Positions 1 to 11,200 of a DNA stretch of 48,527 bases are shown one piece after another (position 1 is the stretch's first letter; each line of letters begins with the position of its first letter). A program made the position numbers and the translations under genes. This stretch comes from Isotricha intestinalis. Its lineage: Eukaryota > Ciliophora > Litostomatea > Vestibuliferida > Isotrichidae. The stretch lies in assembly GCA_023807065.1 (NCBI GenBank), contig JAJJLU010003590.1, positions 1-48,527 on the forward strand, in the 5' to 3' direction. The notes under the pieces were generated by a model, which did no database searches, was not told where the DNA came from, and saw only the letters and a program-made list of their open reading frames with translations.

Positions 1-877
1 AATTCGATAATTATATTAAAATCTAATATTCTTGAATTAAAATTATTCATTAAAATTTATGGTGGAGAATACCCCAAAATGGTTTTATATAAGTTTTATA
101 TGATATTCAGAAATTAAAAGTAATTATATTAAATGATTAAATTTAAAAAATTTGGATAAATTGAATGAATATTCAATAATACTATTATTTTAATTTAAAA
201 TTTTTCATCTATTAAAAAGGAAAACTCCAAAATATCATAATCAAATAATAAAAAAAAAATAGAAAAAATAAAGACTGTATTGAATCTTAAATTTCTCTGT
301 AATTTATATAAAATATATAGAAAATCATATATAAAAACATTAAATTTTTCCTTCAATATAAAAGTTTACTGTTGATTTATTTTTAATAAACACTTTTTAT
401 TTTTTTCTTGTCAATTGAGGTATAATAAAATTTCATTTTCTTAGAAAAATTATTAGTTCATATTTTTTCTAAATTTTCAATATTTTATTTAATTTTAATA
501 TTTATTAAAATTATTAAATAAAGAGCTTTTAGAATATTTCTTAATATCTAATAAGAATTTTCATTTCATTTCTTCTTAATTTTTATTTTCATAATATTTT
601 ACAATATCTATAATTTATCTTTTTTTAAATTAAAATCTTCTTTATAATATCATTTTTTTTTATACTTCAAACTAATAATCTATTAAATATCTTTATTTTA
701 ATTATTTTTATTTAAATAAAATTAATCTTATTTATTTTTTTATTAATCGAACTCATAATAAATAGAATACCAAAGAATAGTTAAATAATTAATAATAAAT
801 AATAAATAATTGTCAATAAAATCAATTAATTATAATATAATATTTTGCAAATTTTAAATAAAATGTATAATATAAAT
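1..877. other. Non-coding, extremely A+T-rich left flank
   Basis: No open frame with protein-like composition was found on either strand, and no tRNA-like or other G+C-rich RNA island is visible. The stretch is mostly poly-A/T and short T-rich runs. It lies downstream of the minus-strand gene ending at 878 and probably includes its 3' untranslated region. A gene made of very small exons cannot be excluded by eye. Confidence 0.6.
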
Positions 878-3319
878 TTATCCATCCATTTGAACAGAAA
901 TATATTTTTTGGATATTTTTGGTGCTTTTTTTTTTTCTCCTACATTTTTACTCATTCTTCGATTTCTCCCAATAGCAAAAATATTTTTTAAACAAACCAA
1001 CAATTTAAAAATAAGTTTTCTTTCACTAATTCCAAGAGTAATTTTATTAACAATTTCAACAATGAAATTTTCTTTATTTTCACTATCTCTAATAATTTTA
1101 TAAATAAATTCACTTCCATCTAAGCAAACTTCTAAATCTTCTTTTTGAACATAATCTAAAAGAAAAGTGACTCTAATTAAAAGTCCATTACCAATAAATC
1201 TGGGAGAAGAAGTTAAATAACCAACTCTATTACTTTTACAAAAAGGAAATTTTTTAGAAAAAGTTTCAATAACTTCAAAATAATCATTTATTTCCTTTTG
1301 AATTTCTCCTAAATTAACATTATCAGTTAAAAAAAATTTTAAATGATCTAAATCATTTACTATCGCAAATATATGTTCTTTATCAAATTTAATTACTCCT
1401 CTATGATAAGGATATCCAGTATCTAAATTGAAATTTTTCATATCATCTTTATGAAAAATCATTAAATGATTATCTTCTATTAATTTATTTGTTATTTCTT
1501 TTTGATTATTTTCTGATAAACTATAATAATAACCGTATTTTGTTGTTCTTGTTGTTAAAGTTTCCAACAAAGTTAATACTTGATCTTCTACTTTATCATC
1601 TTGTGATTCATGATGGGTTGGAAAAACAAATCCATCAATATTTCTGATTAAACATAATGAAATATTTATATTTTTAAATTTATCACTTGGATCAAATACT
1701 ATTTTTTCAAAATCAAATTCTATTAATTCTTCTTTTGAATATATTGTTTCAAAGTAATTATCATCTGGGATTTTAAAATTTTGTGAATTTTGAACGTAAT
1801 CTATAAAGAATTTAACAAATGAATAATATTCTTCTTTTTCTCTTATTAAAAGCCCAAATGGATTCATATGATCATTTGTATAAAAAGACATTAAATAATT
1901 TAATGTTGTCCCTGAAGGACTTATTGTATATTTATAATCTTCATAATATTTATCATATGATTGTTTTAAACATATATCCTTTGTTAATGATGATATTCCT
2001 ATTTTTTTAAAAGAAAGTAAACTTAATTTTGAAGAAAAAGAATCAAAAACTATATAACCGCATAATTGATTTAAATAAATTTCAAAAAATTCTAAATCAT
2101 TTTCATAAGATAATCTTCTTGAATAATATGAACAAAAATTAATATGATCTTTAAATTCTTTTATTATATAAAAATCTTTTTCTGATTTTGATAAAAATTC
2201 TTTAAAACTACCTCCAATCATTTTTATTTGATGTAAAATATATATTTCTATTTCTGAATATATTGTAAATCCAGCTCCAATTTTCTGAATTTCTGAAGTT
2301 AAATAACCAAATTTTTCAGAATATTCAAAATTTATTTTTTTTTCAAAATGTTTTAAAATCCCAAAAATTTTATGATACATATTTACAATATTAATTTCTC
2401 CTTTTTTTCTAGTTTCTATTATTTGTAAATGTTCAATGAAATTAATTAAAATAATTAAAGATTTATCTTTTGTAGAATAAATAACTCTATTATTATAATC
2501 TATATTAATATCACATTTACCTAGATTTGTATAATCTATATATTCTAATATTGAAAAAAAATCTTGATCTTTTATTGTATATTTATCTAAAGGAGGTAAA
2601 ATATTTAATAGTATTAAATCATTAATTTTATTAATTAAAATATTTTCTATTTCTTTTTTTTGTTCATTATTAGCAATATTTAAAAAAGGAAAATTAGATA
2701 AATTTCTACTTACTATAAATCTCATAATAACACATTTTGAAGTTAATTTATAAATTTTAGGAAAAAAATTATCTTTCAAATTCAAATTTTTTTTTTCAAA
2801 ATATTTATTATTTTCATTAATTTTAATATTATGATATTTTTCTATTATAGGATAAAAAAACTCAGGAAATATTTCTATTGATGAACCATCAATTAACATA
2901 CAACCAATTTTATCACTTGATATATTTATTCCTAATTGAACAATGTCAATTATATTTCCTTTAAATTTTGTTTTTTTATTTTTATATTTTTTAAATAATT
3001 CTTTCGTTAAAATTATTCTAGAAATAGAAGATGAATATAATAAATTTGGATATTGAATTTTTGGCATATTTTGCGGATAAGGTTCGGGAATTTTTATTAA
3101 AAAATTTTCTTTTTCTTCTTTTGACATTTCTCCTGCTATATATTTTATCATATACACAATTGGATTTTCTGGATTTTCTTGCATTATATTATTAACAAAA
3201 TTTTGGAAAAATTTTTCTAAATTATATTTTTTTAAATATTGTTTTGCTTCATCTTCAGGAACATCAGTTTTTATTTTTATTTTTAATTTTTTTCCTTTAT
3301 TTGTATGATTATGTTTCAT
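878..3319 (-). CDS. Tandem phosphagen (arginine/creatine) kinase-like protein with N-terminal RIIa/DPY30-like motif; probable pseudoenzyme
   Basis: The 813-residue protein has three parts. Residues 25-62 form an amphipathic two-helix motif with the pattern YLKKYNLEKFF...ENPENP, like the RIIa/DPY30 docking modules of ciliary proteins. Residues ~90-370 and ~485-785 each resemble an ATP:guanido phosphotransferase unit. In unit 1, IIDIVQLGIN and FPEFFYPIIEKYHN match the helical N-terminal lobe. In unit 2, GYYYSL, RGVIKFDKEHIFAIVNDLDHL and GYLTSSPRFIGNG follow the order of the catalytic lobe. The nucleophilic Cys expected in the GYLTxCP motif is Glu343 in unit 1 and Ser705 in unit 2, and the Arg cluster around it is poorly kept. 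Active phosphagen kinases buffer ATP in cilia; this one may bind nucleotide or act as scaffold. The fold is fairly clear; loss of activity is inferred. It is the leftmost of four minus-strand genes; the stop is TAA. Confidence 0.75.
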   Translation of the reverse strand: MKHNHTNKGKKLKIKIKTDVPEDEAKQYLKKYNLEKFFQNFVNNIMQENPENPIVYMIKYIAGEMSKEEKENFLIKIPEPYPQNMPKIQYPNLLYSSSISRIILTKELFKKYKNKKTKFKGNIIDIVQLGINISSDKIGCMLIDGSSIEIFPEFFYPIIEKYHNIKINENNKYFEKKNLNLKDNFFPKIYKLTSKCVIMRFIVSRNLSNFPFLNIANNEQKKEIENILINKINDLILLNILPPLDKYTIKDQDFFSILEYIDYTNLGKCDINIDYNNRVIYSTKDKSLIILINFIEHLQIIETRKKGEINIVNMYHKIFGILKHFEKKINFEYSEKFGYLTSEIQKIGAGFTIYSEIEIYILHQIKMIGGSFKEFLSKSEKDFYIIKEFKDHINFCSYYSRRLSYENDLEFFEIYLNQLCGYIVFDSFSSKLSLLSFKKIGISSLTKDICLKQSYDKYYEDYKYTISPSGTTLNYLMSFYTNDHMNPFGLLIREKEEYYSFVKFFIDYVQNSQNFKIPDDNYFETIYSKEELIEFDFEKIVFDPSDKFKNINISLCLIRNIDGFVFPTHHESQDDKVEDQVLTLLETLTTRTTKYGYYYSLSENNQKEITNKLIEDNHLMIFHKDDMKNFNLDTGYPYHRGVIKFDKEHIFAIVNDLDHLKFFLTDNVNLGEIQKEINDYFEVIETFSKKFPFCKSNRVGYLTSSPRFIGNGLLIRVTFLLDYVQKEDLEVCLDGSEFIYKIIRDSENKENFIVEIVNKITLGISERKLIFKLLVCLKNIFAIGRNRRMSKNVGEKKKAPKISKKYISVQMDG

Positions 3320-3439
3320 TATTCTATTTTATATTGAATAAAAAATATATAATAATTTTTTTTACATATAATATTTTTATATATTAAAAATATTAAAAAT
3401 AATATTAAAAAAAATATTTAATATTCCTATATCAAATTT

Positions 3440-4078
3440 TTACAAATGAGAAGAATTACTTTTTTCTTTTCTTCTTCTTAATTTTAATTTATCTTGTAAA
3501 TCTTTAGGAAAATGGAAACCTTCAATAAAATAATCTTTATGTAACTTATTTTTATCCAGTGAAATAGAATTTATTATTTTAAAGTTTTTTCTAATTTTAT
3601 CAATAGTTCCATCTTGAAAAGCTCTATCATTTCCTTTAGCAAAAATATTAATTAAACTTTCTTGATATTTAATTAAAGAAAAATCATCTCTTAATGCTAA
3701 ATGATGATTCTTTTCTACATTATATAATTCTTCATCTACTTTTTTTACTCCTTTATATATTTTTTCTAAAAGAAATGAATGTTTATATGACTTTGGTAAT
3801 TTAATTTTATGTTTTTTTCTTATTAGAGGAAGAAAATTTTTTGGAATGTTATTTATATTGTTTTTATTTTTATGAGATTTATTATTTATTTTTAATGGAT
3901 TATTAAAGTTTATACAAGTGAGATTTTTTATTTTTTTTTTTGTAATCATTGGATTTGTTAATGGAAATATTTCTTTAAATGGCCTTTTATGAATTATTAA
4001 AGTTGAATAATCTTTTTTTAACTTTGTTTCATAAAAATTTTCTTTATAATTTGTTTTGTTGAATTTTTTTAAATTCAT
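3440..4078 (-). CDS. Hypothetical basic protein, 212 aa
   Basis: I do not recognise this protein. It is strongly basic, with Lys/Asn-rich stretches in the first 100 residues (for example residues 44-52 and 70-95) and a Lys/Arg-rich C-terminus (LRRRKEK). The part from about residue 105 onward looks helical. There is no signal peptide, transmembrane segment or Cys/His cluster. The ATG is the first in the frame and the stop is TAA. It sits 120 bp downstream of the start of the phosphagen-kinase-like gene and 149 bp from the kelch gene, on the same strand. Codon use matches the neighbouring genes, which supports it being real. Confidence 0.55.
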   Translation of the reverse strand: MNLKKFNKTNYKENFYETKLKKDYSTLIIHKRPFKEIFPLTNPMITKKKIKNLTCINFNNPLKINNKSHKNKNNINNIPKNFLPLIRKKHKIKLPKSYKHSFLLEKIYKGVKKVDEELYNVEKNHHLALRDDFSLIKYQESLINIFAKGNDRAFQDGTIDKIRKNFKIINSISLDKNKLHKDYFIEGFHFPKDLQDKLKLRRRKEKSNSSHL

Positions 4079-4227
4079 TTGATAAACTTAAATAAAATAT
4101 TCTTAAATAATAAATAAATAAAAAAATAAAAACAAAAATTTTTTAAAGCCCAAAAACTTTATTAATCATATAATTAAAAAGTTAAAAAAATTCAACAACA
4201 ATATCAAATGATTAACAAACATTCAAT

Positions 4228-6690
4228 TTATTTATAATTTAAAATACTAAAATGACCAGTTGTATCGACAAAATGAATATTATAATTATCATCCATAATT
4301 AAATAAAACTCATCAACTTTAACAAAACTTGAATTCTTAGTAAACAAGCATTTATTTTTTTCATCATCATCAAAGTCAATTTTTTCAACTTCATTACCAT
4401 AAGTATCAAACTTAAAAAAATAATTAAATAGCAATTCTCCGTTGCCTTTAATTCCTCCTAATAAATAAACATAACTTCTACCGTCAATATGAACAGATGA
4501 CATACATTGAATATTTAATTCATCTAATTCAGTAGAAACTGAAATATAATTCCATCTATCCATTAATTTAAAATCAATACATTCTATTGTTTCAGTATAA
4601 TTATTCATTGGGTAATTATAACCAAAAAAAGCATATAATTTATTATTTATTTTACAATATGAAGCATTTGCTCTTTCTATACTTAATTCTGGTATTTCTT
4701 TTATTTCTTGTTTTTCAAAAGAATAATATTCCACTTTTTTATTGTATTTACCTGATAAAGAAAATAATCTTCTGTTTACATCATCTAAATATAATGAACC
4801 GCTATTATGATTGTTTATAAATTCACATATTTTTTTTATTGTTTTTGTTTGGTCGTTAAAATAATATAATTGATTTGTGTTTTTCCCTGTTAATATAAAT
4901 AAACCGTTTAATGTATTTAATATTATTGTTCCTTCATTTTGAAATTCTTTATCATAAGAATCATATATTTTCATTTCTCCTAAATTATGTTTGCAAAATA
5001 TTTTTTTTTGTAAATCAAATTCAATGAAATTAGAATCTGAATTTATACCAAACAACTTTTTTTCATTTGGATTAATTATAAAATTAAATAAATCATATTT
5101 TAAATTTTCTCCAAATATATTTGATTTAGTAAGTATATTATCAATTTCTGGATTAATATAAGTATATTCTTTAAATGTTCTATCGCTTTCACTCATTTTC
5201 ATTTTATAATCAATAAAATCATCTAAGTATTCTCTGTTTGGATTTGAATCAGAATTTTTTCTAATTTGAATTTTTTGAATTTGATAATTTTGCTTTGGAA
5301 TAGGAATTTTTAATTTAATTTCTTCAATTGATCTTTTTGTTTTATATGTTTTTGATTTATTATCTATATTAAATTTATCACTTGATGATTTTTTTTTATA
5401 AATTTTTATTGATTTATCTTCTGATATTATATCTGAGAATGATTCTTTCATTTCATTTATTTTTTTTTCTTTTTTGGAATTAAATTTTAATATTTGTCTT
5501 TCTTTCTCTTGTAATAATATTAATGTTTGTTCTAATTTATTTCTATAATCTTCTAATTGATTTTTTAATTCTTTATTTTCTAAATTTATTCTTTCATTTT
5601 CTATTTTATATTTATTTAATTGTTTTTCTTTCTCGGTTAAATTTTTTGTAAGTAATTCTATTTTTTCTTTTAAAATTGATATTTCACTTTCTGAAAAACT
5701 ATTTTTAAAATTATCTGAAAATTTATTTGTCATTAACATGATATTTTTTCTTAATTCATCATTAGTACTTTTTAAAAATAATAAACTATCATCATTATTA
5801 TTATTATAATTATTAATATGATTTCCTTCAGTTTTATATCTTTCTTTATATAATAATTCATCTTTTTTTTGTAATAATTCTTTATTTTGTATTCTACTTT
5901 CAGATAAATCAGTATTTAAAATTTTATTATCTCTTACTAAATTTTCACATTTTTTTTCAATTTCTTTATACATTTGAATTAATTCTTTATTTTTTTTTCC
6001 ACTTTCATCGAGTTGTTTTTGTAAAAAAAAAATATAATTATCTTTAATTGAATTAGGTTCATTATCATTATTTTTTAATCTATTAGAAAACAATAATTGA
6101 TTATTATAAATTGTATCTCCTATTGTTACACTAACACTATTATTATTTTTATGACTTAAGCTTCTTCCCATTAAAATATTTTTATCACTATAAGTATTTG
6201 AAGGTTTATTATTATATTGACTAAATTGACTTAAAGTTAATTGAGGAGGATTTTTAAAGGGAATAAATGGATTTGAATCTTTAAATTTTTTAATATTATT
6301 TATACTATTATTATTATTATTATTATTATAATTATTATTTAAATTATTATTGAGATTTACTTTTATATTTTTTAAAGAATTATTCTCTCCTGTTCTATTT
6401 GAGTCTTTTGAATATTCTTTATAATAAATATTTGCTTTTGAATTATCATATTTTGTAGTTTCTATTGTTTTTGATGTATTATTTATACTGTCTGGACTAT
6501 TCTTTTTTATTCTAAAAGCATTTCTTAAATTTTTTAAATTATGATAACATTGTTTTATATTTTCATCAATTTGCTCGTCTGATAATATTTTATTGGATTG
6601 ATTATCATGAAATATTTTTTCAATTGATGATGTATAAATTCTTTTTTTAGATTTACTTGGGTTTGATAATATTTGATAATCATTTCTCAT
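4228..6690 (-). CDS. Coiled-coil protein with C-terminal kelch-like beta-propeller
   Basis: The 820-residue protein starts with an Asn/Ser-rich low-complexity region containing an Asn run near residues 115-130. A long Glu/Lys/Leu-rich coiled coil spans about 220-415, followed by a basic linker. Residues from ~540 to the end contain repeated kelch-type blades: a pattern such as GSLYLDDVNRRLFSLSG, then YCKINNKLYAFFGYN, then VHIDGRSYVYLLGGI, each pairing a conserved Gly with aromatic residues. Kelch propellers bind protein partners, and a coiled coil in front suggests a dimeric adaptor or cytoskeletal linker. No BTB or catalytic domain is present. Architectures like this are common in ciliate genomes (from memory). 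The specific role is unknown. Confidence 0.7.
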   Translation of the reverse strand: MRNDYQILSNPSKSKKRIYTSSIEKIFHDNQSNKILSDEQIDENIKQCYHNLKNLRNAFRIKKNSPDSINNTSKTIETTKYDNSKANIYYKEYSKDSNRTGENNSLKNIKVNLNNNLNNNYNNNNNNNSINNIKKFKDSNPFIPFKNPPQLTLSQFSQYNNKPSNTYSDKNILMGRSLSHKNNNSVSVTIGDTIYNNQLLFSNRLKNNDNEPNSIKDNYIFFLQKQLDESGKKNKELIQMYKEIEKKCENLVRDNKILNTDLSESRIQNKELLQKKDELLYKERYKTEGNHINNYNNNNDDSLLFLKSTNDELRKNIMLMTNKFSDNFKNSFSESEISILKEKIELLTKNLTEKEKQLNKYKIENERINLENKELKNQLEDYRNKLEQTLILLQEKERQILKFNSKKEKKINEMKESFSDIISEDKSIKIYKKKSSSDKFNIDNKSKTYKTKRSIEEIKLKIPIPKQNYQIQKIQIRKNSDSNPNREYLDDFIDYKMKMSESDRTFKEYTYINPEIDNILTKSNIFGENLKYDLFNFIINPNEKKLFGINSDSNFIEFDLQKKIFCKHNLGEMKIYDSYDKEFQNEGTIILNTLNGLFILTGKNTNQLYYFNDQTKTIKKICEFINNHNSGSLYLDDVNRRLFSLSGKYNKKVEYYSFEKQEIKEIPELSIERANASYCKINNKLYAFFGYNYPMNNYTETIECIDFKLMDRWNYISVSTELDELNIQCMSSVHIDGRSYVYLLGGIKGNGELLFNYFFKFDTYGNEVEKIDFDDDEKNKCLFTKNSSFVKVDEFYLIMDDNYNIHFVDTTGHFSILNYK

Positions 6691-6774
6691 ATTTTAAATT
6701 TATTTAAATTAAAAATTATTTATTTATCAAATTATTATTTTTAAAATGGAATAAAAATAAAAATATTTAAATAT

Positions 6775-8001
6775 TTATTTACAACAATGTTCCTGTCTTT
6801 CAATCATTAAATCATTAATAGTAATAGAATTTGAAAAATTAGATTTATTATTTTTATAACAATCAGAAAAAAAATAATTTTCAGAATAAGGATAATCCTC
6901 ATTACATCTTAAAATATTATATTGACTAAATCTCAAAACATCATTTCCTTCTTTATTACATAAACAAAAAGGCATTGAAACATCACATTTATCTTTATTA
7001 TTAGGATCAATAGAATCAATAAAATTTTCTTTTAAAGTTTTTTCAGATAAACACTTCCTATAATGTTCAATATATTCTTCATTAAATCTATTATAAATCA
7101 TAAGAAAATAATTTAAAGAATTAGTATTGTTTTCCTTTTGCATTCTCTCAATTAAAATTTGATGAATATCTTCAATAAAAGCAGTTTTTATATTTTTATC
7201 AAATAATAAATAAACAACCCAAATAAAAGCTCTATATAAAATAATATTACCATAAATAAAAAAAGCATCCCATATAGTATGTAATATTTCATCATTAACA
7301 GTTTGACTAAATAAACTTATAAAGCATTTAGTAATTAAATTAGAAATACATAATTCAATACATTCAATATTTTCAGTATAATTTAGCGTTAATTTAATAA
7401 TTTTTTTAACTATTTCAGCATCAGTTCTTACACCAGTGAATTTTAAATAAAAATCAAAAGGTAAATAATTCTCAGCAATTTGAGTAAAAACCCAAAAAGT
7501 TTCTTCTTCATCTTCCATAATTAATAATAATTTACCTACAATATAATTAAAACCTTGACAATAACCTATTGTTATATTTCTCATTGCAAAAGCCATTAAA
7601 ATATTTTTTAATTTTTGAAGATTGTTTTCATCTTTAAAATAGTCTATTTCTGGGAATGTTCTATGTAAATCTAAATCAATACTTTCTTCATATGGAAATG
7701 GTATTTTTTTTGGAAATATTGATAATAATTTATAATAATAATTTGGGTTATTTAACATTTCTCTTTTTGCACCACTTGCTATTAAATAAAATGTTCTTCT
7801 TTGAGAATTTGGAAGTGGATTGTATAATAAATCTTTAATTAGTTTTATTTCTTTTTCTGAAAATACTATTTTATCTTTTGATAGTAAATCTTTATAATAA
7901 TATTTCCAGGTTAATTTCTTTTTGTGTCTTTTTGATTTTTCATTTTTAAATAATATTTCTTCAAAAATTTGATTATTTTCTTCTTTATTGTTATTTTCCA
8001 T
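6775..8001 (-). CDS. TBC-domain Rab GTPase-activating protein
   Basis: The 408-residue protein has a TBC domain at about residues 60-290. The segment R-x-x-x-Y-L-I-A-S-G (69-77) matches the TBC entry motif. The catalytic arginine finger lies in IDLDLHRTFP (Arg114, the IxxDxxR motif). The glutamine finger lies in GYCQGFNY (Gln149). The following helices, WVFTQIAENYLPFDFY and TIWDAFFIYG, fit TBC motifs further on. Both catalytic fingers are intact, so it should stimulate GTP hydrolysis by a Rab, using Arg and Gln in trans. The N-terminal 30 residues are acidic then basic; no membrane anchor or other domain is seen, although the protein ends with two Cys and a Lys. The Rab substrate cannot be told from sequence; a Rab1-like gene lies elsewhere in the window. 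Confidence 0.88.
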   Translation of the reverse strand: MENNNKEENNQIFEEILFKNEKSKRHKKKLTWKYYYKDLLSKDKIVFSEKEIKLIKDLLYNPLPNSQRRTFYLIASGAKREMLNNPNYYYKLLSIFPKKIPFPYEESIDLDLHRTFPEIDYFKDENNLQKLKNILMAFAMRNITIGYCQGFNYIVGKLLLIMEDEEETFWVFTQIAENYLPFDFYLKFTGVRTDAEIVKKIIKLTLNYTENIECIELCISNLITKCFISLFSQTVNDEILHTIWDAFFIYGNIILYRAFIWVVYLLFDKNIKTAFIEDIHQILIERMQKENNTNSLNYFLMIYNRFNEEYIEHYRKCLSEKTLKENFIDSIDPNNKDKCDVSMPFCLCNKEGNDVLRFSQYNILRCNEDYPYSENYFFSDCYKNNKSNFSNSITINDLMIERQEHCCK

Positions 8002-8253
8002 TTAAAAATATTGTTTAATAATTATTTTAATTTTTTATTTTCAAATTCACAGATTTAAAAAAAATTATTATATGAAGAATAATTATAATAAACCTTTTTA
8101 TAACATTTATTTTTTTACTATATGCAACAAATATATAATTAAATAATAATAATTAGTATCTTTTATTTTAAATATATATTAATTAAGATAGACAATTGAT
8201 TATGAAAATTCCAATTAAATAATAAAATAATTTATTATTCATAAATTAAAAAA
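8002..8253. promoter_or_regulatory. Divergent intergenic region, 252 bp
   Basis: This A+T-rich stretch separates the start codons of the TBC gene (minus) and the giant coiled-coil gene (plus), so it must hold both promoters and 5' leaders. No specific element can be named with confidence. Confidence 0.45.
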
Positions 8254-11200
8254 ATGGATGGAAATTCTAATTATTCAAATACAAATAAATCAATTTTTGA
8301 TAGTGAATTTATATCTTTAATAAACGGATTATCTAATATTATTAAAGAATATTATAAATCTACTAAACAAAATTTAACAGAATCATCTTCTTATTATAAT
8401 TTATTTGACAGTCAACAAGTTTTTGCAAAGAATATTTCCAATGAAATTTTAAGAAAAAATTCTTTTGATAAATTAAATGATTTAAATCAAAGATTAGAAC
8501 AGATAAGTCAGACTAAGAAAAATTTAGAAAAAATAAACAAATCAATGATAGAACAATTATCAAATTTCTTAGAAAAATCAAAAATTCAATTTAAAAAAAT
8601 GAAAGAAACTAAAAATAAATTAACAATAGATTTAGATAATAATATATCAAACAAAGGAAATAATAATGTTATATTAAAATTTCCTAAAGAAAAAAAATAT
8701 TACTCAAGAAGTGGTTCGCAATCACCTTTAACTAGAAATGTAAATGATTCTTCTTATAATAGACTTGCTAAGAATATAATTTATTTCTTAAAAAAATATG
8801 ATGAAATAAAAGATAATATATTAAATCAAGATGAAAATTTACAAAGAAAAATTGAAGAATTAGATTATTTAAAAAAAGAATTAAAATTACAAATAGATAA
8901 TATTTTAATAAGAACAAATAAAACAAATATTAATGAAACAAATTTAGAAACAAGTGAAAAAGAATATACAATAAAAAATTTAAAAGAAAATTTAAAAAAA
9001 TATCAAGATGAATTAATAAAAAAAGAAAAAGAAATAAATGATTTAAATGAACAATTAAGAGATTTTATAAATGAAAATAAAAAATTAAGTTTAGAATCCC
9101 ATAATAATAAAACAATATCTCAAAATACATTAAATGATACAATTAGAGCATATAAACAACAAATAGCTTTATTAAATATGGAAATATCAGATAAAAAACA
9201 TTTAGAAGAAGTAAATAGAGATTTAGAATATGAGTTATCAAAATTAAAAAATGAAATTATTTTATCACATGAAGAAAATTATGAAAGTCAAATACAAGAA
9301 TTAAGAGAAGATAATAAAGTTTTAAGAGATGAAATAAATAAATTAAGAAATGAAATTTTACAAAAAAATAAAAATATGAAAGATATAGAAAATAAAAATA
9401 ATATATTACAACAACAAATAGATGAAAATTCAGAATATATTCAAAATAAAGATAATGTAATTGTTACTTTAACTGAAAGTAGTATTGAAAATAATGATAA
9501 AATGAATAATATTAATCATCAATTACAAGCTGCTAGAGAAACTATAAATGTTTTAAAGAAAAAAATAAATGGAAATGAAAATGAGATAAATAAATTAAAA
9601 GAAAATTTAAATAATTATCAACTAAATGAAATTCAATTAAATAAAACAAATGAAGAAAGAATGTCTCTTATTAATAAATTAAAATTACAATTAGATGAAG
9701 AAACAAAGGCAAATGAAAAATTAAGATTAATTATTAAAGATTTAAATTCAAAATTAAAAGTTTCAGATGATACAATTGATCAATTAAAAAATGAAAATTT
9801 TATATTAAGTTCAAAAATAGAAATTAATCCAAATAAAGAAGAAAATGATAAAGATATTTTTAAAACAAATTTAGAAAAAAGAACAAATGAATATGTTGAA
9901 TTAAAAAAAACAAATAAAGAATTAAGAAATAATTTAAAAGATGCTGAAGAACAATTAATAAATTTAAATAATCAAATAGAGAAATATAAAAGAGAATTTA
10001 TTAAAATAAATGAAAAAATAAAAGGAAATAAAAATGATAATGCTAAATCAATGAAAGAAAAAGAAGAAGAATTATCAAATTTATCAGAAAAAAATACAAA
10101 TTTATCGAAATATTTAACTCAAAAAAACAATGATATAATAGCTTTACAAAGAGAAAATATAAATAAAACAACAGAAATAACAAATTTAAATGAACAAGTA
10201 AAGAAATTATCAAATATTTTAGAAAATATGTCAAAAAACCAAGATAATAATATAAATAAATTAAATTCAGAAATTAAACATTTAAAAGAAACAGGAATTA
10301 GTATTATTGAAGAAAGAGATAAAATTAAAAAAGAATTAGATAAAACAAAATATGAATTAGATAATGTTAAGCAAGAATCTTCAGAACAATTAAAAGAATA
10401 TAAACAAAACTCTTTAATTAAATTTCAAAATTATCAAAGTATTATTGATAAATTAAAACAATCTAATGAAGAATTATTTATTGATAATCAAAAGTTAAAA
10501 AAAACACAAGATAATTTAAAATTAGAAAAAGCAAGTATTGAAAGGAATAAATTATTACTTGAAGAAGATATGAAAAACTTACAAAAACAAAAAGAATTTA
10601 CTGAGAATTTACAAAGTGAAATTAATAATGAATTAAATGAATATAAAATATTAAATGAAAAACAAATGGAAATGTTAAAAGAATTAGTTTCATCGAATGA
10701 TTTATTAAAAGAAGAAAATTCAGAAAAAAAAATAAAAATTGAAGAATTAAATGATTTAGTAAATAAATATAAAGAAGAATTAGATACAAAAACAAATGTA
10801 ATAGAAAAATTAAATGGACATATAAACCAATTAGATAAAATAAATAAAGAACAAGAAATTTTAGGAAATAGATTTAATGAAGATAAAGATACAATTATTA
10901 AAATGAAAGATGAAGAAATTGCAAATTTAAATAATTCACTTCAAAAAATGATAGAAAATAAAAATACAGAAACTAATGAAAATATAGTTTATTTGAAAAA
11001 TACAGTTAATGAACAAATTTTAAAAATAAATGAATTAACACAAGAAAATACAAATTATAAGGAAAAAATAAAAGAAATTGAAAATAATTATATTCAAAGT
11101 GAAAATTCACTTAAAAATCTTAATGATAAATATAATAAAGATATTAATCAATTAACAAGTCAATTAAATGAACAAACTTCTATGCTTAAAGGAATGAATT

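Noticed and set aside
909..2010. Two plus-strand frames of ~63 codons inside the phosphagen-kinase-like gene
   Set aside because: They overlap a well-supported minus-strand gene and consist of biased Leu/Ile/Phe sequence.
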